Below are positions 15,149 to 24,170 of a DNA stretch of 64,000 nucleotides, in pieces. The position numbers were made by a program, and so were the translations under genes. The first letter of the stretch is position 1. Every line of letters begins with the position of its first letter. Under the pieces are notes generated by a model. The model was given only the letters and a program-made list of their open reading frames with translations, did no database searches and was not told the origin of the DNA. Source of the stretch: Deinococcus budaensis (GTDB taxonomy: Bacteria; Deinococcota; Deinococci; Deinococcales; Deinococcaceae); NCBI RefSeq assembly GCF_014201885.1, contig NZ_JACHFN010000012.1:55379-119378 (forward strand), written 5' to 3'.

Positions 15149-17100
15149 GCCTGGGCGACGTGACCACGCTGACCATTCCGCAGCTGCTGGCGCGGCGGGC
15201 GGCCGCGACGCCGAACGCCGTCGCCCTGCGCCACAAGCAGTACGGCATCTGGAACGAGACGACCTACGCGGCCTACCTGGAACGCGCCCGCGAGGTCGCC
15301 GCCGGGCTGTACGCGCTGGGGGTGCGCCGGGGGGACAAGGTCGCCATCCTCGCGGAGAACATCCCCGCCTGGGTTTACCTGGAGGTCGGGGCGCAGGCGC
15401 TGGGCGCGATCAGCGTGGGCGTCTACCAGAGCAGCGTGGCGTCCGAGGTCCGCTACGTCGTGGACTACACCGACGCGGTGGTGGTGCTGGCCGAGGACGA
15501 GGAGCAGGTGGACAAGCTGCTCGAACACCGGCACGAGTTGCCGCAGGTCCGCCGGGTCATCTACGAGGATCCGCGCGGCATGAGCCGCCACGCCGGGGAC
15601 GACTGGTTCCTGTCTTTCGACGAGCTGCTGGAGCTGGGGCGGCACGACCCCTCGGACGTGTTCGGGCGCGAGTCGGCGCTGGGAAGACCGGACGACCTCT
15701 GCCACTTCTCGCTCACGAGCGGCACGACCGGCCTGCCCAAAGCCGCCATGCTCAGCCACCGCAACCTGCTGTACATGGGCCAGGCACTCTCCGAGGTCGA
15801 TCCGCTGCGGCCCGGCGACGACTACCTCTCCTTTTTGCCGATGGCCTGGATCGGCGAGCAGATGATGACGGTCGCGGTGGCCCTCGCCAGCGGCCTGACC
15901 GTGAACTTCCCGGAAAGCACCGAGACCGCCATGCACGACCTCGTCGAGATCGGCCCGCACGTGATGTTCGCCCCGCCGCGCGTGTGGGAGAACATCCAGT
16001 CGCAGATGTTCCTGCGGATGCAGGAGAGCTACGGGGTGAACCGCGCCCTGTACCGCCGGCTCCTGAAGTGGAGCACGGACGCTGCCGACGCCTCATTGAC
16101 CGGGCAGAAACCGGGGGCCATGACCGCCTTCAAGCGCTGGCTGGCCTACTGGGGGCTGACCCGGCCCTTGCTCGACCAGCTGGGCTTCTTGCGGCTGAAA
16201 CGGGCCTACACGGGGGGCGCGGCGCTCGGCCCCGACGTGTTCCGCTTCTACCACGGCCTGGGCGTGAACCTGAAGCAGATCTACGGCCAGACCGAGATCG
16301 TGGGCATCGCCTATGTCCACCGCGACGGCGACGTGCGCTTCGACACGGTGGGCAAGATCCTGCCGGGCGGCGAGGTCCGCATCGCCGACGACGGCGAGAT
16401 CATCAGCCGCAGTCCCGCCGTCTGCCACGGCTACTACAAGAAGCCGGGGGCGACTGCCGAGACCATCCGGGAAGGCTGGCTGCACTCCGGGGATGCGGGC
16501 CGCCTGACGGCAGACGGCCACCTGGTCGTGATCGACCGCCTGAGCGACGTGATGCACAGCAGCGCGGGCGAGCGCTTCAGCCCGCAGTTCATCGAAAACC
16601 GCCTGAAGTTCAGCCCCTACATCAAGGAGGCGGTCGTGCTGGGCGACGGGCAGCCTGAGGTGACGGCGCTGCTCAACCTCGATCCCCTCACCGCCGGGCA
16701 GTGGGCCGAAAAACGCCAGCTCGCCTACACGACCTACATGGACCTCAGCAGCAAACCCGACCTCGCCGGGCTGATCGCGGGGGAGGTGCAGGCGGTCAAC
16801 GCGCGCCTGGAACCCCACGAGCGCGTCCGCCGCTTCGTGCTGCTGTACAAACAGCTCGACGCCGACGACGACGAGCTGACCCGCACCGGCAAGGTCCGGC
16901 GTGGGGTCATCCGCGAGCGGTATGCGCCCATCATCGCCGCGCTGTACGACGGCTCCGAGAGGGTGCGCGTGCAGGCCGAGTTCAAGTACCAGGACGGGCA
17001 GGTGCAGCGGGTGGAGACGGAGGTGCCGGTCCACCGGGTGCCGGGCGCGGAAACCGCCCCGGCCACCGTCCCCCAGCCCCGCGCGGCGGTGGGCGCGTGA
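15145..17100 (+). CDS. Long-chain-type acyl-CoA ligase (AMP-binding) inside the liv operon
   Basis: A 651-aa AMP-forming ligase of the long FadD/ACSL type. It carries the P-loop TSGTTGLPKAAMLSHRN, the YGQTE motif, LHSGDAG and the hinge around VIDRLSDVMHSSAGERFSPQ. After the hinge, the C-terminal domain is of the ACSL form, with TRTGKVRRGVIRERY as the likely catalytic-lysine region. The start ATG overlaps the livG-like stop by 4 nt (ATGA), so it is translationally coupled to an uptake ATPase. This suggests the imported solute or its product is a carboxylic acid made into a CoA thioester on entry. Confidence 0.92.
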   Translation: MSLGDVTTLTIPQLLARRAAATPNAVALRHKQYGIWNETTYAAYLERAREVAAGLYALGVRRGDKVAILAENIPAWVYLEVGAQALGAISVGVYQSSVASEVRYVVDYTDAVVVLAEDEEQVDKLLEHRHELPQVRRVIYEDPRGMSRHAGDDWFLSFDELLELGRHDPSDVFGRESALGRPDDLCHFSLTSGTTGLPKAAMLSHRNLLYMGQALSEVDPLRPGDDYLSFLPMAWIGEQMMTVAVALASGLTVNFPESTETAMHDLVEIGPHVMFAPPRVWENIQSQMFLRMQESYGVNRALYRRLLKWSTDAADASLTGQKPGAMTAFKRWLAYWGLTRPLLDQLGFLRLKRAYTGGAALGPDVFRFYHGLGVNLKQIYGQTEIVGIAYVHRDGDVRFDTVGKILPGGEVRIADDGEIISRSPAVCHGYYKKPGATAETIREGWLHSGDAGRLTADGHLVVIDRLSDVMHSSAGERFSPQFIENRLKFSPYIKEAVVLGDGQPEVTALLNLDPLTAGQWAEKRQLAYTTYMDLSSKPDLAGLIAGEVQAVNARLEPHERVRRFVLLYKQLDADDDELTRTGKVRRGVIRERYAPIIAALYDGSERVRVQAEFKYQDGQVQRVETEVPVHRVPGAETAPATVPQPRAAVGA

Positions 17101-17141
17101 CCCCTGCCCCCCTGCGCCTTCTCGCCCGAAAGGACGCCTGA

Positions 17142-18038
17142 GTGGACCTCCTCCCGCAACTGATTCTCGCTGGCGTGGTGATCGGCTCGATCTACGCGCT
17201 GGCCGCGCTGGGCTTCGTCCTGATCTACAAGTCCAGCCGCGTCATCAACTTCGCGCACGGGCAGATCATCGCCACCGGGGCCTTTATCGCCTTTGCCCTG
17301 ACGCAGCGCGGCGTGAACTTCTGGCTGGCGGGCCTGATCGCCATGCTCGCCACCTTCCTGCTGGGGATGCTGATCGAGCGCGTCTTTCTGCGGCGGATGG
17401 TGGGCGAGCCGATCATCTCGGTGATCATGGTGACCATCGGCCTGAGCAGCGTGATCGACGGGCTGCTGCACCTCACCCCCTACGGGGCCGGGAGCTTTTC
17501 CTTCCAGACGCCCGCCGTGCTGACCGGGCAGGGGCTGGAGCTGTTCGGCACGCCGCTCTCGCGCACTCAGATCGCCGGGGTGCTCGCGGCGCTGGGGCTG
17601 CTGGCGGGCTTCACCTACTTCTTCAACAAGTCCACCCTGGGCATCACCATGCGCGCGGTGGCCGACGATCAGATGGCCGCGATGAGCGTGGGCACCAGCG
17701 TCGAGCGCGTCTTCGCCCTCGCCTGGGCCGCCGCCGGGCTGAGCGCCGCCGCCGCCGGGGTGATCCTGGGCCTGATGAGCGGCCTGACGCTGGGCGGCCT
17801 CGCCGGAATCGGCCTGAAGGTCTTCCCGGTCGTGATCCTGGGTGGGCTGGACAGCGTGGTGGGCGCGATTGTCGGCGGGATGCTGATCGGCATTCTGGAA
17901 AACCTGTCGGCGGGGTACCTCGACGCCATCGTGCCGGGCGGCGGCACCCGCGAGGTCTTTCCTTTCATCGTGCTGATCGCGGTGCTCCTGATCCGGCCCT
18001 ACGGCCTGTTCGGCACGAAGGAGATCGAACGTGTGTAA
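17142..18038 (+). CDS. livH: ABC transporter permease, LivH type
   Basis: A 298-aa inner-membrane permease of the branched-chain amino-acid family. The first helix GVVIGSIYALAALGFVLIYKSSRVINFAHGQ is diagnostic, followed by helices typical of LivH and the cytoplasmic coupling segment TMRAVADDQMAAMSVG (EAA-like loop). The C-terminus IVLIAVLLIRPYGLFG also matches. GTG 17142 follows AAAGGA by 9 nt. It pairs with the LivM-type permease encoded 30 bp downstream. Confidence 0.93.
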   Translation: MDLLPQLILAGVVIGSIYALAALGFVLIYKSSRVINFAHGQIIATGAFIAFALTQRGVNFWLAGLIAMLATFLLGMLIERVFLRRMVGEPIISVIMVTIGLSSVIDGLLHLTPYGAGSFSFQTPAVLTGQGLELFGTPLSRTQIAGVLAALGLLAGFTYFFNKSTLGITMRAVADDQMAAMSVGTSVERVFALAWAAAGLSAAAAGVILGLMSGLTLGGLAGIGLKVFPVVILGGLDSVVGAIVGGMLIGILENLSAGYLDAIVPGGGTREVFPFIVLIAVLLIRPYGLFGTKEIERV

Positions 18039-18068
18039 GCCCCCCCTTCCGGCCGGGGAGGCCCGCTG

Positions 18069-19142
18069 ATGCCCGCTTCCCGCTTTACCCAGACCGGCAA
18101 CTACCGCACCCGCTACCGGCAGGACCAGACGATCTTCGCCACCTGGGCCGAGCAACTCTCGCTGATCGTCTTTGTGGGGCTGCTGCTCGCGCTGCCGCTG
18201 CTGCTCCCCAAGACCCTCCTGCGCGACGTGAACCTGATCATGATCTACGCGGTCGCGGTGATCGGCCTGAACGTGACGACCGGGTACACCGGCCTGATCA
18301 ACATCGGGCAGGCGGCTTTCATGGGCGTGGGCGCCTACGCGACGGCGCTGGCGGCGACCCGGCTGAACCTCCCGTTTTTCCTGGCGATTCCGCTGGGCGG
18401 GGTGGCGGGGGCGCTCGTCGGGACCTTCGTGGGGCTGCCCAGCTTGCGGCTGAAGTACCTGTACCTCGCGGTCGCCACCCTGGCCTTTCAGATCATCTTC
18501 GAGTGGACGGTCGGGCACCTGCCGATCCTGCAACAGGGCGGCGCGATCCCGCTGCCGACCGTGCAGGTGTTCGGCATCCGCGACACCTTCTTCAACCACA
18601 ACATCTTCTGGTACTACCTGATCCTGCCCGTGCTGGTGCTGCTCGCCCTGCTGTGGCGCAACGTGCTGCGGACCCGGCACGGCCGCGCCCTGATCGCCGT
18701 GCGCGACAACGACCGCGCCGCCGCCGCGATGGGCATCCACCCGGGGCGGGCCAAGCTCACCGCCTTCCTGATCGGCTCCTTCTACGCGGGCATCGCGGGC
18801 GGCCTCTTCGCCTACTTCCAGAAAGCGGTCGTGATCGAGGATTACGGCCTGCACATCAGCGTGCAGCTGCTGGCGATGGCGATTGTGGGCGGCCTGGGCA
18901 GCCTGCCGGGCGCCTTTCTGGGTCCCCTCTTTATCGTCGCGCTCGACCGCAGCATGGAGGCCGCGAGCGGCTGGCTGGGCGCCCAGAACCTTTTCCCGGA
19001 AGGGGTGGACGCGGCGACGGCGCTGCGGCCCCTGGCGTTCGGCCTCACCATCGTCCTCTTCCTGATGTTCGAGCCGCGCGGCCTGGCGAACTGGTGGCGG
19101 CTCTCGCGGATGTATTTCAAGAAATGGCCCTACAAGTTCTGA
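18069..19142 (+). CDS. livM: ABC transporter permease, LivM type
   Basis: A 357-aa multi-helix permease of the LivM branch. NLIMIYAVAVIGLNVTTGYTGLINIGQAAFMGVGAY is the LivM signature region (described here in part: GLINIGQAAFMGVGAY). The coupling loop GRALIAVRDNDRAAAAMGI follows, and the C-terminal LFLMFEPRGLANWW completes the family pattern. About 45 hydrophilic N-terminal residues precede the first helix. ATG 18069 has GGGAGG 7 nt upstream. Downstream, a hairpin (19196-19224) lies before the binding-protein gene and could adjust relative mRNA levels. Confidence 0.93.
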   Translation: MPASRFTQTGNYRTRYRQDQTIFATWAEQLSLIVFVGLLLALPLLLPKTLLRDVNLIMIYAVAVIGLNVTTGYTGLINIGQAAFMGVGAYATALAATRLNLPFFLAIPLGGVAGALVGTFVGLPSLRLKYLYLAVATLAFQIIFEWTVGHLPILQQGGAIPLPTVQVFGIRDTFFNHNIFWYYLILPVLVLLALLWRNVLRTRHGRALIAVRDNDRAAAAMGIHPGRAKLTAFLIGSFYAGIAGGLFAYFQKAVVIEDYGLHISVQLLAMAIVGGLGSLPGAFLGPLFIVALDRSMEAASGWLGAQNLFPEGVDAATALRPLAFGLTIVLFLMFEPRGLANWWRLSRMYFKKWPYKF

Positions 19143-19195
19143 GACGGCCCCGCGAGCGAAGCGGGTTGCCGCAGAAAGAGCGGTCATGCCGTGCA

Positions 19196-19224
19196 GCGGG
19201 GGGCGGCGTCCTTCCGACCCCCGC
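19196..19224 (+). other. Intra-operon hairpin before the binding-protein gene
   Basis: GCGGGGG at 19196-19202 pairs exactly with CCCCCGC at 19218-19224 around a 15-nt loop. It sits in the 161-bp gap between the livM-type permease and the binding-protein gene. There is no T run, so it is more likely an mRNA-stability element or processing site than a full terminator. Confidence 0.4.
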
Positions 19225-19303
19225 AGAACGAAATGGCCGCGATCCACCTTCCACCTTCATCCACTCTCACCCGCGCCCCTTCCCCTCTCCCGGAGGTTGC
19301 ACC

Positions 19304-20491
19304 ATGAAGAAAGCACTTGCCCTGACCGCCCTCGTTTCCCTCTCCCTCGCCGGCGCGCAGAAGACCGTGACCCTGGGCTGGTCGGGCGCCATTACCGGCC
19401 CCACCTCGGACGCGGGGGCGAGCTACGCGGCGGGCGTGGAGGACTACTGCAAGTACGCCACCAGCCAGAACATGCTGCCCGGCGTGCGGCTCAACTGCGT
19501 GGTGCGCGACGACCAGTACAACAACGCGAACACCCAGCGCAATTTCGAGGAGTTCGTGGGCAACCAGAACGCGCCGCTGTTCCTGAGCTACAGCACCGGC
19601 AGCAACCTCCAGCTCAAGGGCGTGATCGAGGAGACCAAGGTCCCCACCCTCCCGGCGAGCTACCACATCGGCCTCATCGACCCGCCCAACAACACCTACA
19701 TGTTCTTGCCGGTCAGCTCCTACAGCGAGAACATCGTGGCGCTGCTGGAGTACGTGGCGAAAAAGGACCGTGGGGCGAAAGTCGCGCTGGTCGTGAACCC
19801 CAGCCCCTTCGGGCGCGACCCGGTCGTGGACGCCCGCAAGGCCGCCACCCGCCTGGGCCTCAGAATCGTGGACGTGCAGGAGGTCGGCGGCAACAACCTC
19901 GACAACACGGCGATGCTGCGCCGCTTCGAGTCGCAGGGGGTGGGGTACGTCATCAACCAGAACACCGCCGGGCCGGTGGCGAACATCCTCAAGGACGCCA
20001 AGCGCCTGAACCTGCTGGGCAAGATGCAGTTTATGGGCGCGCACTACGCGGGCGGCGAGGACCTCACCAAGCTGGCCGGAGACGCCGCCGAGGACTTCAT
20101 CTGGGCGACGAGCTACTACCTCTACGACGAGGGCAACCGCCCCGGCATCCAGCTCGTCAAGAAGATCGGCGCGCAATACAACCGCAAGGCCGACACCATC
20201 CGCAGCGTCCACTACACCAGCGGGATGCTCGCCGCCGCTATCGCGGTCGAGGCGATGAAGCGTGCCAAGACCGACCTGACCGCCGCCGGGCTGTACAAGG
20301 GCATCATCAGCATGAACGGCAGCCGCGCCTTTAACCCCGGCTTCTCGGTCGGCCCGGTGACCTTCAGCGCGAAAGACCACGTGGGCGCCGAGAGCCTGCG
20401 CCTCTTGCAAGCTGACCAGACCGGCAACTTCAAGGCGATCACGGGCGCGCAGCGCAGCCAGCTGTTCCCGCTGGTGCATCCGCTAAGGTAA
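19304..20491 (+). CDS. Periplasmic/extracytoplasmic substrate-binding protein (LivJ/LivK-like, HAAT family)
   Basis: A 395-aa binding protein with a short signal peptide (MKKALALTALVSLSLAGAQ), probably secreted or tethered outside the membrane. The type I periplasmic fold is seen in TVTLGWSGAITGPTSDAG, the conserved VVRDDQYNN segment, and PVSSYSENIVALLEYVAKKD. It delivers solute to the LivHM-type permeases encoded upstream. The start is fixed by GGAGG before ATG 19304 and by the signal peptide; the open frame continues far upstream by chance. Ligand unknown: the ligase neighbours favour an organic or aromatic acid, the family favours Leu/Ile/Val. Confidence 0.92.
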   Translation: MKKALALTALVSLSLAGAQKTVTLGWSGAITGPTSDAGASYAAGVEDYCKYATSQNMLPGVRLNCVVRDDQYNNANTQRNFEEFVGNQNAPLFLSYSTGSNLQLKGVIEETKVPTLPASYHIGLIDPPNNTYMFLPVSSYSENIVALLEYVAKKDRGAKVALVVNPSPFGRDPVVDARKAATRLGLRIVDVQEVGGNNLDNTAMLRRFESQGVGYVINQNTAGPVANILKDAKRLNLLGKMQFMGAHYAGGEDLTKLAGDAAEDFIWATSYYLYDEGNRPGIQLVKKIGAQYNRKADTIRSVHYTSGMLAAAIAVEAMKRAKTDLTAAGLYKGIISMNGSRAFNPGFSVGPVTFSAKDHVGAESLRLLQADQTGNFKAITGAQRSQLFPLVHPLR

Positions 20492-20573
20492 GGCCCACCG
20501 CGTCCCCTGGCGTGCCGCTGCGTGCCGGGGGACGGCACAGTCCGCCTTCCACCGCCCCAAGGAGGTCCTGCTC

Positions 20574-21425
20574 TTGACCCTCTCTCCCCCTCCAGCGGCC
20601 GCCGCTCCCCCGCCCCTCGCGGCGGCCCGCGACCCCGGCGACCTGACCGTCAACAACGTGGAGGTCGTCTACCACGACATCATTCAGGTGCTGCGCGGCG
20701 TGTCGCTGACCGTGCGAGCTGGAAGCGTCACGGCGCTGCTGGGCACCAACGGCGCGGGCAAGACCACCACCCTGCGCGCGATCTCGGGACTGCTCAAGCC
20801 CGAGAACGGCCGGATTCTGGAAGGCACCGTCACCTTCGGCGGGAGGACCCTCAGCGCCCTGGGCGGCACCGAGGTGGTGGGGGCGGGCGTCGTGCAGGTG
20901 CCCGAAGGCCGCCGGGTCTTCAAGCACCTCTCGGTCGAGGAGAACCTGCGCGCCGGGGCGATCCTGGGGCGCGGGGACTGGCGGGCTGACCTGGAGCGCA
21001 TCTACAGCTACTTTCCCAAGCTGCGGACGCTCCGGACCCGCCAGGCAGGCTACACCTCGGGCGGCGAACAGCAGATGCTGGCGATTGGCCGCGCCCTGAT
21101 GGCCCACCCCCGGGTGTTGCTGCTCGACGAGCCGTCGCTGGGCCTGGCGCCGCTGCTGGTGGCCGAGATTTTCGACAATGTCCGGCGCATCAACCGCGAG
21201 GAAGGCCTGAGCGTCCTCGTGGTCGAGCAAAACGCCAACATCGCCCTGCGCCACAGCGACTACGGCTACGTGATGGAAGGCGGCCGCATCGTGATGGAAG
21301 GCCGCAGCGCCGAGCTGGCCGACAACCCCGACGTGCGGGAGTTCTACCTGGGCGTGACCGAACACGGCCAGCGCCGGAACTTCCGCGACGTGAAAAGCTA
21401 CAAGCGGCGCAAACGCTGGATGTGA
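20574..21425 (+). CDS. livF: ABC transporter ATPase, LivF type
   Basis: A 283-aa second ATPase of the liv-type system. Walker A GTNGAGKTT, the LivF-typical VQVPEGRRVFKHLSVEENL, the signature TSGGEQQMLAIGRAL, Walker B VLLLDEPSLGLAP and the switch VVEQN are in order. An N-terminal Pro/Ala tail of about 20 residues and a very basic C-terminus (KSYKRRKRW) are extra. TTG 20574 is supported by AAGGAGG 9 nt upstream. With the LivG-like ATPase it would form the heterodimer that energises the LivHM channel. Confidence 0.93.
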   Translation: MTLSPPPAAAAPPPLAAARDPGDLTVNNVEVVYHDIIQVLRGVSLTVRAGSVTALLGTNGAGKTTTLRAISGLLKPENGRILEGTVTFGGRTLSALGGTEVVGAGVVQVPEGRRVFKHLSVEENLRAGAILGRGDWRADLERIYSYFPKLRTLRTRQAGYTSGGEQQMLAIGRALMAHPRVLLLDEPSLGLAPLLVAEIFDNVRRINREEGLSVLVVEQNANIALRHSDYGYVMEGGRIVMEGRSAELADNPDVREFYLGVTEHGQRRNFRDVKSYKRRKRWM

Positions 21426-21495
21426 GGCGCGCCGCACCGGGAAGGAGGTGGTGGGTTGTGGGACGAGGCAAAAGACCACAGCTCAGCCGCGTGCA

Positions 21496-21549
21496 ACGGC
21501 TTGTTACTCCTCCCTTCCTGCGGGGGAGGGGGATGGCAGGCAACGCCTG
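21496..21549. repeat. Intergenic repeat, copy 2 (hairpin + C module)
   Basis: A GC hairpin-like stretch (CTCCTCCCTTCCTGCGGGGGAGG) is followed by TGGCAGGCAACGCCTG at 21534-21549. The last 16 nt are identical to 40578-40593, and the hairpin resembles the one at about 40511-40543. It lies between livF and the PaaK-like gene and overlaps that gene's leader. Confidence 0.55.
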
Positions 21550-21569
21550 TCCAACTCTTTGGGGACTCC

Positions 21570-22724
21570 ATGACCAATACCCTGATCTCGTCCGCTCCGG
21601 CTCCGCCTGACCTGCCCGCCCTGCTGGGGCGGCTGCGAACGCTGCCCCTCTACCGCGCGGCCCTGACCGGGCTGCCGCAGGACGCCCCCTGGACCGACGT
21701 GCCGCTGCTCACCCGCGAGCGCCTGACCGGGGCGTGGGCGGCGGGCGAACTCGTCCACCCGGACGCTGTGCGCGTTCACCTCACGCCCCACCCCGGCGGG
21801 GGCTGGCTGCCCGAGTACGCCACGCGGGCGGACATCGCGGCGCATGGCCGGGCCTCGGCGGCGGCGTTCGGGCGGGCAGGCGTGCGGCCTGGAGACCACG
21901 TGCAGGTCGCGTTCGGCTACCACCGCTTCGCGGGCGGCTGGCTGATGCAAGACGGCCTGGAAGCCCTGGGCGCCAAGACCATCCCTTTCGGGCCGGGCGA
22001 GACGGAAGCGCAGCTCGACACCCTGGCGCGGCTGGGGGTGCGGGTGCTGGTGTCCGCGCCCAGCTTCGCGCAGAAGCTCGGGGAGGCGGGCGCGCGGGTC
22101 GAACTGCTGATCTCGTCGGGCGAGCCGCTGACCTCTATCGCGGGCCGCCGTGAGCGGGTGCAGGCGGCGCTGGGGGGCACGGCCCTGGACTGCTACGCCA
22201 CCAGCGAGGCGGGCCTGATCGCGCTGGAGACGCCCCGGCAAGACGGCCTGCGGGTGCTCGACGACTGGGTTTTCGTGGAGGTGCTTGACCCCGACAGCGG
22301 CCAGCCGGTCGCGGACGGCGAGCGCGGCGAACTCGTGGTGACCCACCTGGCCAAGGAGGCGATGCCGCTGCTGCGCTTCCGCACCGGGGACCTGACCCGG
22401 CTGGAGCGGCGGGCGGACGGCGCCTATCTGCCGGGTGGCGTGTTCGGCAACGTCGGCGGAATGCTCAAGGTCAAGGGCGTGAAGCTCTTTCCGCGCGAGG
22501 TCGCGTTCTGGCTGGCCGGGCACGGCCTCGACCACGCGGCCCATACGCTGCGGCTGTGGTCGCAGGGCGGCGCCGACCGGGTGGGGGTCACCGTGCGTGG
22601 GGAGAGCCGGAGTGACCTGGAGGCGGTGCAGGCCGACTTCCAGCGCCGCTTCGCCGTTCGCCTCGACGCCCTGAGTCTCGACCCCGCCCACGAGGGCCGG
22701 GGCGTGGTGGACGAGCGCGGCTAA
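21570..22724 (+). CDS. PaaK-like (phenylacetate-CoA ligase-related) protein with altered P-loop
   Basis: A 384-aa member of the phenylacetate-CoA ligase branch of ANL enzymes. Matching segments are VRPGDHVQVAFGYHRFAGGW, the second nucleotide-region motif ISSGEPLT, YATSEAG in place of YGLSE, GERGELVVTHLAKEAMPLLRFRTGD, and the hinge-like MLKVKGVKLFPREV. Where PaaK enzymes carry the SSGTTG phosphate loop, this protein reads RVHLTPHPGGGWLPEYATRAD, so the usual ATP loop is missing. It may be a specialised, non-adenylating or degenerate relative. Start ATG 21570 has only weak ribosome-site support (GGGGAC). Last gene of the uptake cluster. Confidence 0.8.
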   Translation: MTNTLISSAPAPPDLPALLGRLRTLPLYRAALTGLPQDAPWTDVPLLTRERLTGAWAAGELVHPDAVRVHLTPHPGGGWLPEYATRADIAAHGRASAAAFGRAGVRPGDHVQVAFGYHRFAGGWLMQDGLEALGAKTIPFGPGETEAQLDTLARLGVRVLVSAPSFAQKLGEAGARVELLISSGEPLTSIAGRRERVQAALGGTALDCYATSEAGLIALETPRQDGLRVLDDWVFVEVLDPDSGQPVADGERGELVVTHLAKEAMPLLRFRTGDLTRLERRADGAYLPGGVFGNVGGMLKVKGVKLFPREVAFWLAGHGLDHAAHTLRLWSQGGADRVGVTVRGESRSDLEAVQADFQRRFAVRLDALSLDPAHEGRGVVDERG

Positions 22725-22728
22725 AGGG

Positions 22729-22758
22729 AGCGGGGCTGGCGAAAAGGCCAACCCCGCT
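22729..22758. terminator. Hairpin between convergent PaaK-like and ScyD/ScyE-like genes
   Basis: AGCGGGG at 22729-22735 pairs with CCCCGCT at 22752-22758, continued after one mismatch by TGGC/GCCA, with a GAAAAG loop. It starts 5 nt after the PaaK-like stop, so it should end that operon. The opposite gene ends at 22789. Confidence 0.6.
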
Positions 22759-22788
22759 GGCAATGGGAGGAAGACAGGGGGCTGGCCT

Positions 22789-23919
22789 CTACTCCGCCGG
22801 ATAGCGGGTCAGGCCGCTGTAGCGCACGACCCGGCCGCTACCCGGCGCCCCCACACCGTTCTCGGCCACGTAGGCGTCCCCGGCAGCGTTGAAGGCGAGG
22901 GAAGTGGGGTAGTTCAGGCCACTCAGGACCGTCTCCTTGACGCCGCCCGCCTTCAGGCGGATCACCGACCCCGCGTTGGGCACGAAGGGGCTGCCGCCCG
23001 GCGCCGGGGCGAAGCGGCCGAAGGACACCGCATAGAGGTTGCCGTCCGGCCCGCGTTCCACGTCGGTGAGCATGGTCATGCCGGTGGCAAAGTCGCTGAC
23101 CGTACCGCCCGAGACCTTCACCACCCGCGCCGCGCCGCTGGGGAAGGGGCCGCCGCTGAGCAGCGAGACGTAGGCGGCGCCGTCCTGGCCGAAGGCGACC
23201 CCGGTCGGCACCGACTGCGCGCCTGTCCCGGTGCGGCCCGCCAGTGAGGCGACCAGGCTGACCGCGCCGCTGCCGGGGTCCACCTTGAACAGCGCGTTGG
23301 CGCCCGCGTCGGCCACGTACAGCTGCCCGTCCGGTCCGGCCCCCAGGCCGTAGGCGTGCGAGTCGATGCCGCCCTGCTCGGCGGGGACGCCGTCGGGGTT
23401 GGTGGCCGCCTCGAAGGCGAACACGTTGGCGACCTCGGTGGCCGCCGCCCCGTCGATCCGCAGCACGGCGGACGCCCCCGCAGGGCGGGCGATGGAGAAT
23501 CCGGCGTTCCACACCCCGTTGGCGACGTAGACGTTGCTGCCGATCACCGCGATCTTGCCGCCCCCGGTGGGACCGATGCCGGGAATGAAGATGGACGGCG
23601 TGTTCGCCACCACTGTCTGGGTGCCGTCCGGCGCCACCCGGACCACACGGGCCGTGGGGCCGTAGTTGCCCTCCGCGTTGCCCTGCGGCGAGGGCACGTC
23701 GAAGGGCGTCTCCCCGCCCAGCCCGTCGTCGGTGACCCACAGGGTGCCGTCGCTGCCCACGTGGACCCCCTGGGGACCGTTGAGGCCGGTCGCCACCACG
23801 CGCGGGGGACCGGCCTGGGTGTGCGGCAGGGGCAGCGAGGCGCAGCCCAGCAGCAGCCCGGCCGAGACCAGGGCCGTGAGCGGCAAGCGAATAAGGTTCC
23901 GGGACGCTTCTTTGTGCAT
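22789..23919 (-). CDS. ScyD/ScyE family lipoprotein (beta-propeller)
   Basis: A 376-aa exported protein. The N-terminus has a lipoprotein signal with lipobox LLGC (Cys near residue 26). Repeated blades of the pattern GxDGxLYVAD...NALFKVDP (for example VGSDGTLWVTD, GPDGQLYVADAGANALF, GPDGNLYAVSFGRFAP) indicate an NHL/SMP30-like beta-propeller. The order PQGVHVG then SHAYGLG fits the ScyD/ScyE family, named from cyanobacterial scytonemin clusters but widespread elsewhere without that pathway. ATG 23919 has GGAGG 6 nt upstream. Function here is unknown; sugar or protein binding at the cell surface is plausible. Confidence 0.82.
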   Translation of the reverse strand: MHKEASRNLIRLPLTALVSAGLLLGCASLPLPHTQAGPPRVVATGLNGPQGVHVGSDGTLWVTDDGLGGETPFDVPSPQGNAEGNYGPTARVVRVAPDGTQTVVANTPSIFIPGIGPTGGGKIAVIGSNVYVANGVWNAGFSIARPAGASAVLRIDGAAATEVANVFAFEAATNPDGVPAEQGGIDSHAYGLGAGPDGQLYVADAGANALFKVDPGSGAVSLVASLAGRTGTGAQSVPTGVAFGQDGAAYVSLLSGGPFPSGAARVVKVSGGTVSDFATGMTMLTDVERGPDGNLYAVSFGRFAPAPGGSPFVPNAGSVIRLKAGGVKETVLSGLNYPTSLAFNAAGDAYVAENGVGAPGSGRVVRYSGLTRYPAE

Positions 23920-24170
23920 GACGCCTCCGTTTCCCGCTGCGGGCGCCTCCCCGGCGGGTGCCGGGGTGATGTGTGAACGTGCCCCGCAGATCAGGACTCC
24001 TCGACCCTGCTTCCAACGTAAAACCGCCGGATACCGCCACAGTACTCCTTCGCTCCCGGCTCCGGGGAGGGCGGCCGGGGGAGAAAAGCCGCCCGCTTCC
24101 CTCTGCCTTGTCCTCCTCTGTCCTGACCCGCGCGCCCCGACACGACCGGCGCTGTGCCACTCTGTGAAGC

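Noticed and set aside
16901..19303. Long open frame running into the binding-protein gene at 19304
   Set aside because: It crosses the liv permeases in another frame with Arg/Pro/Gly-rich, GC-driven sequence. The signal peptide and ribosome site fix the true start at 19304.
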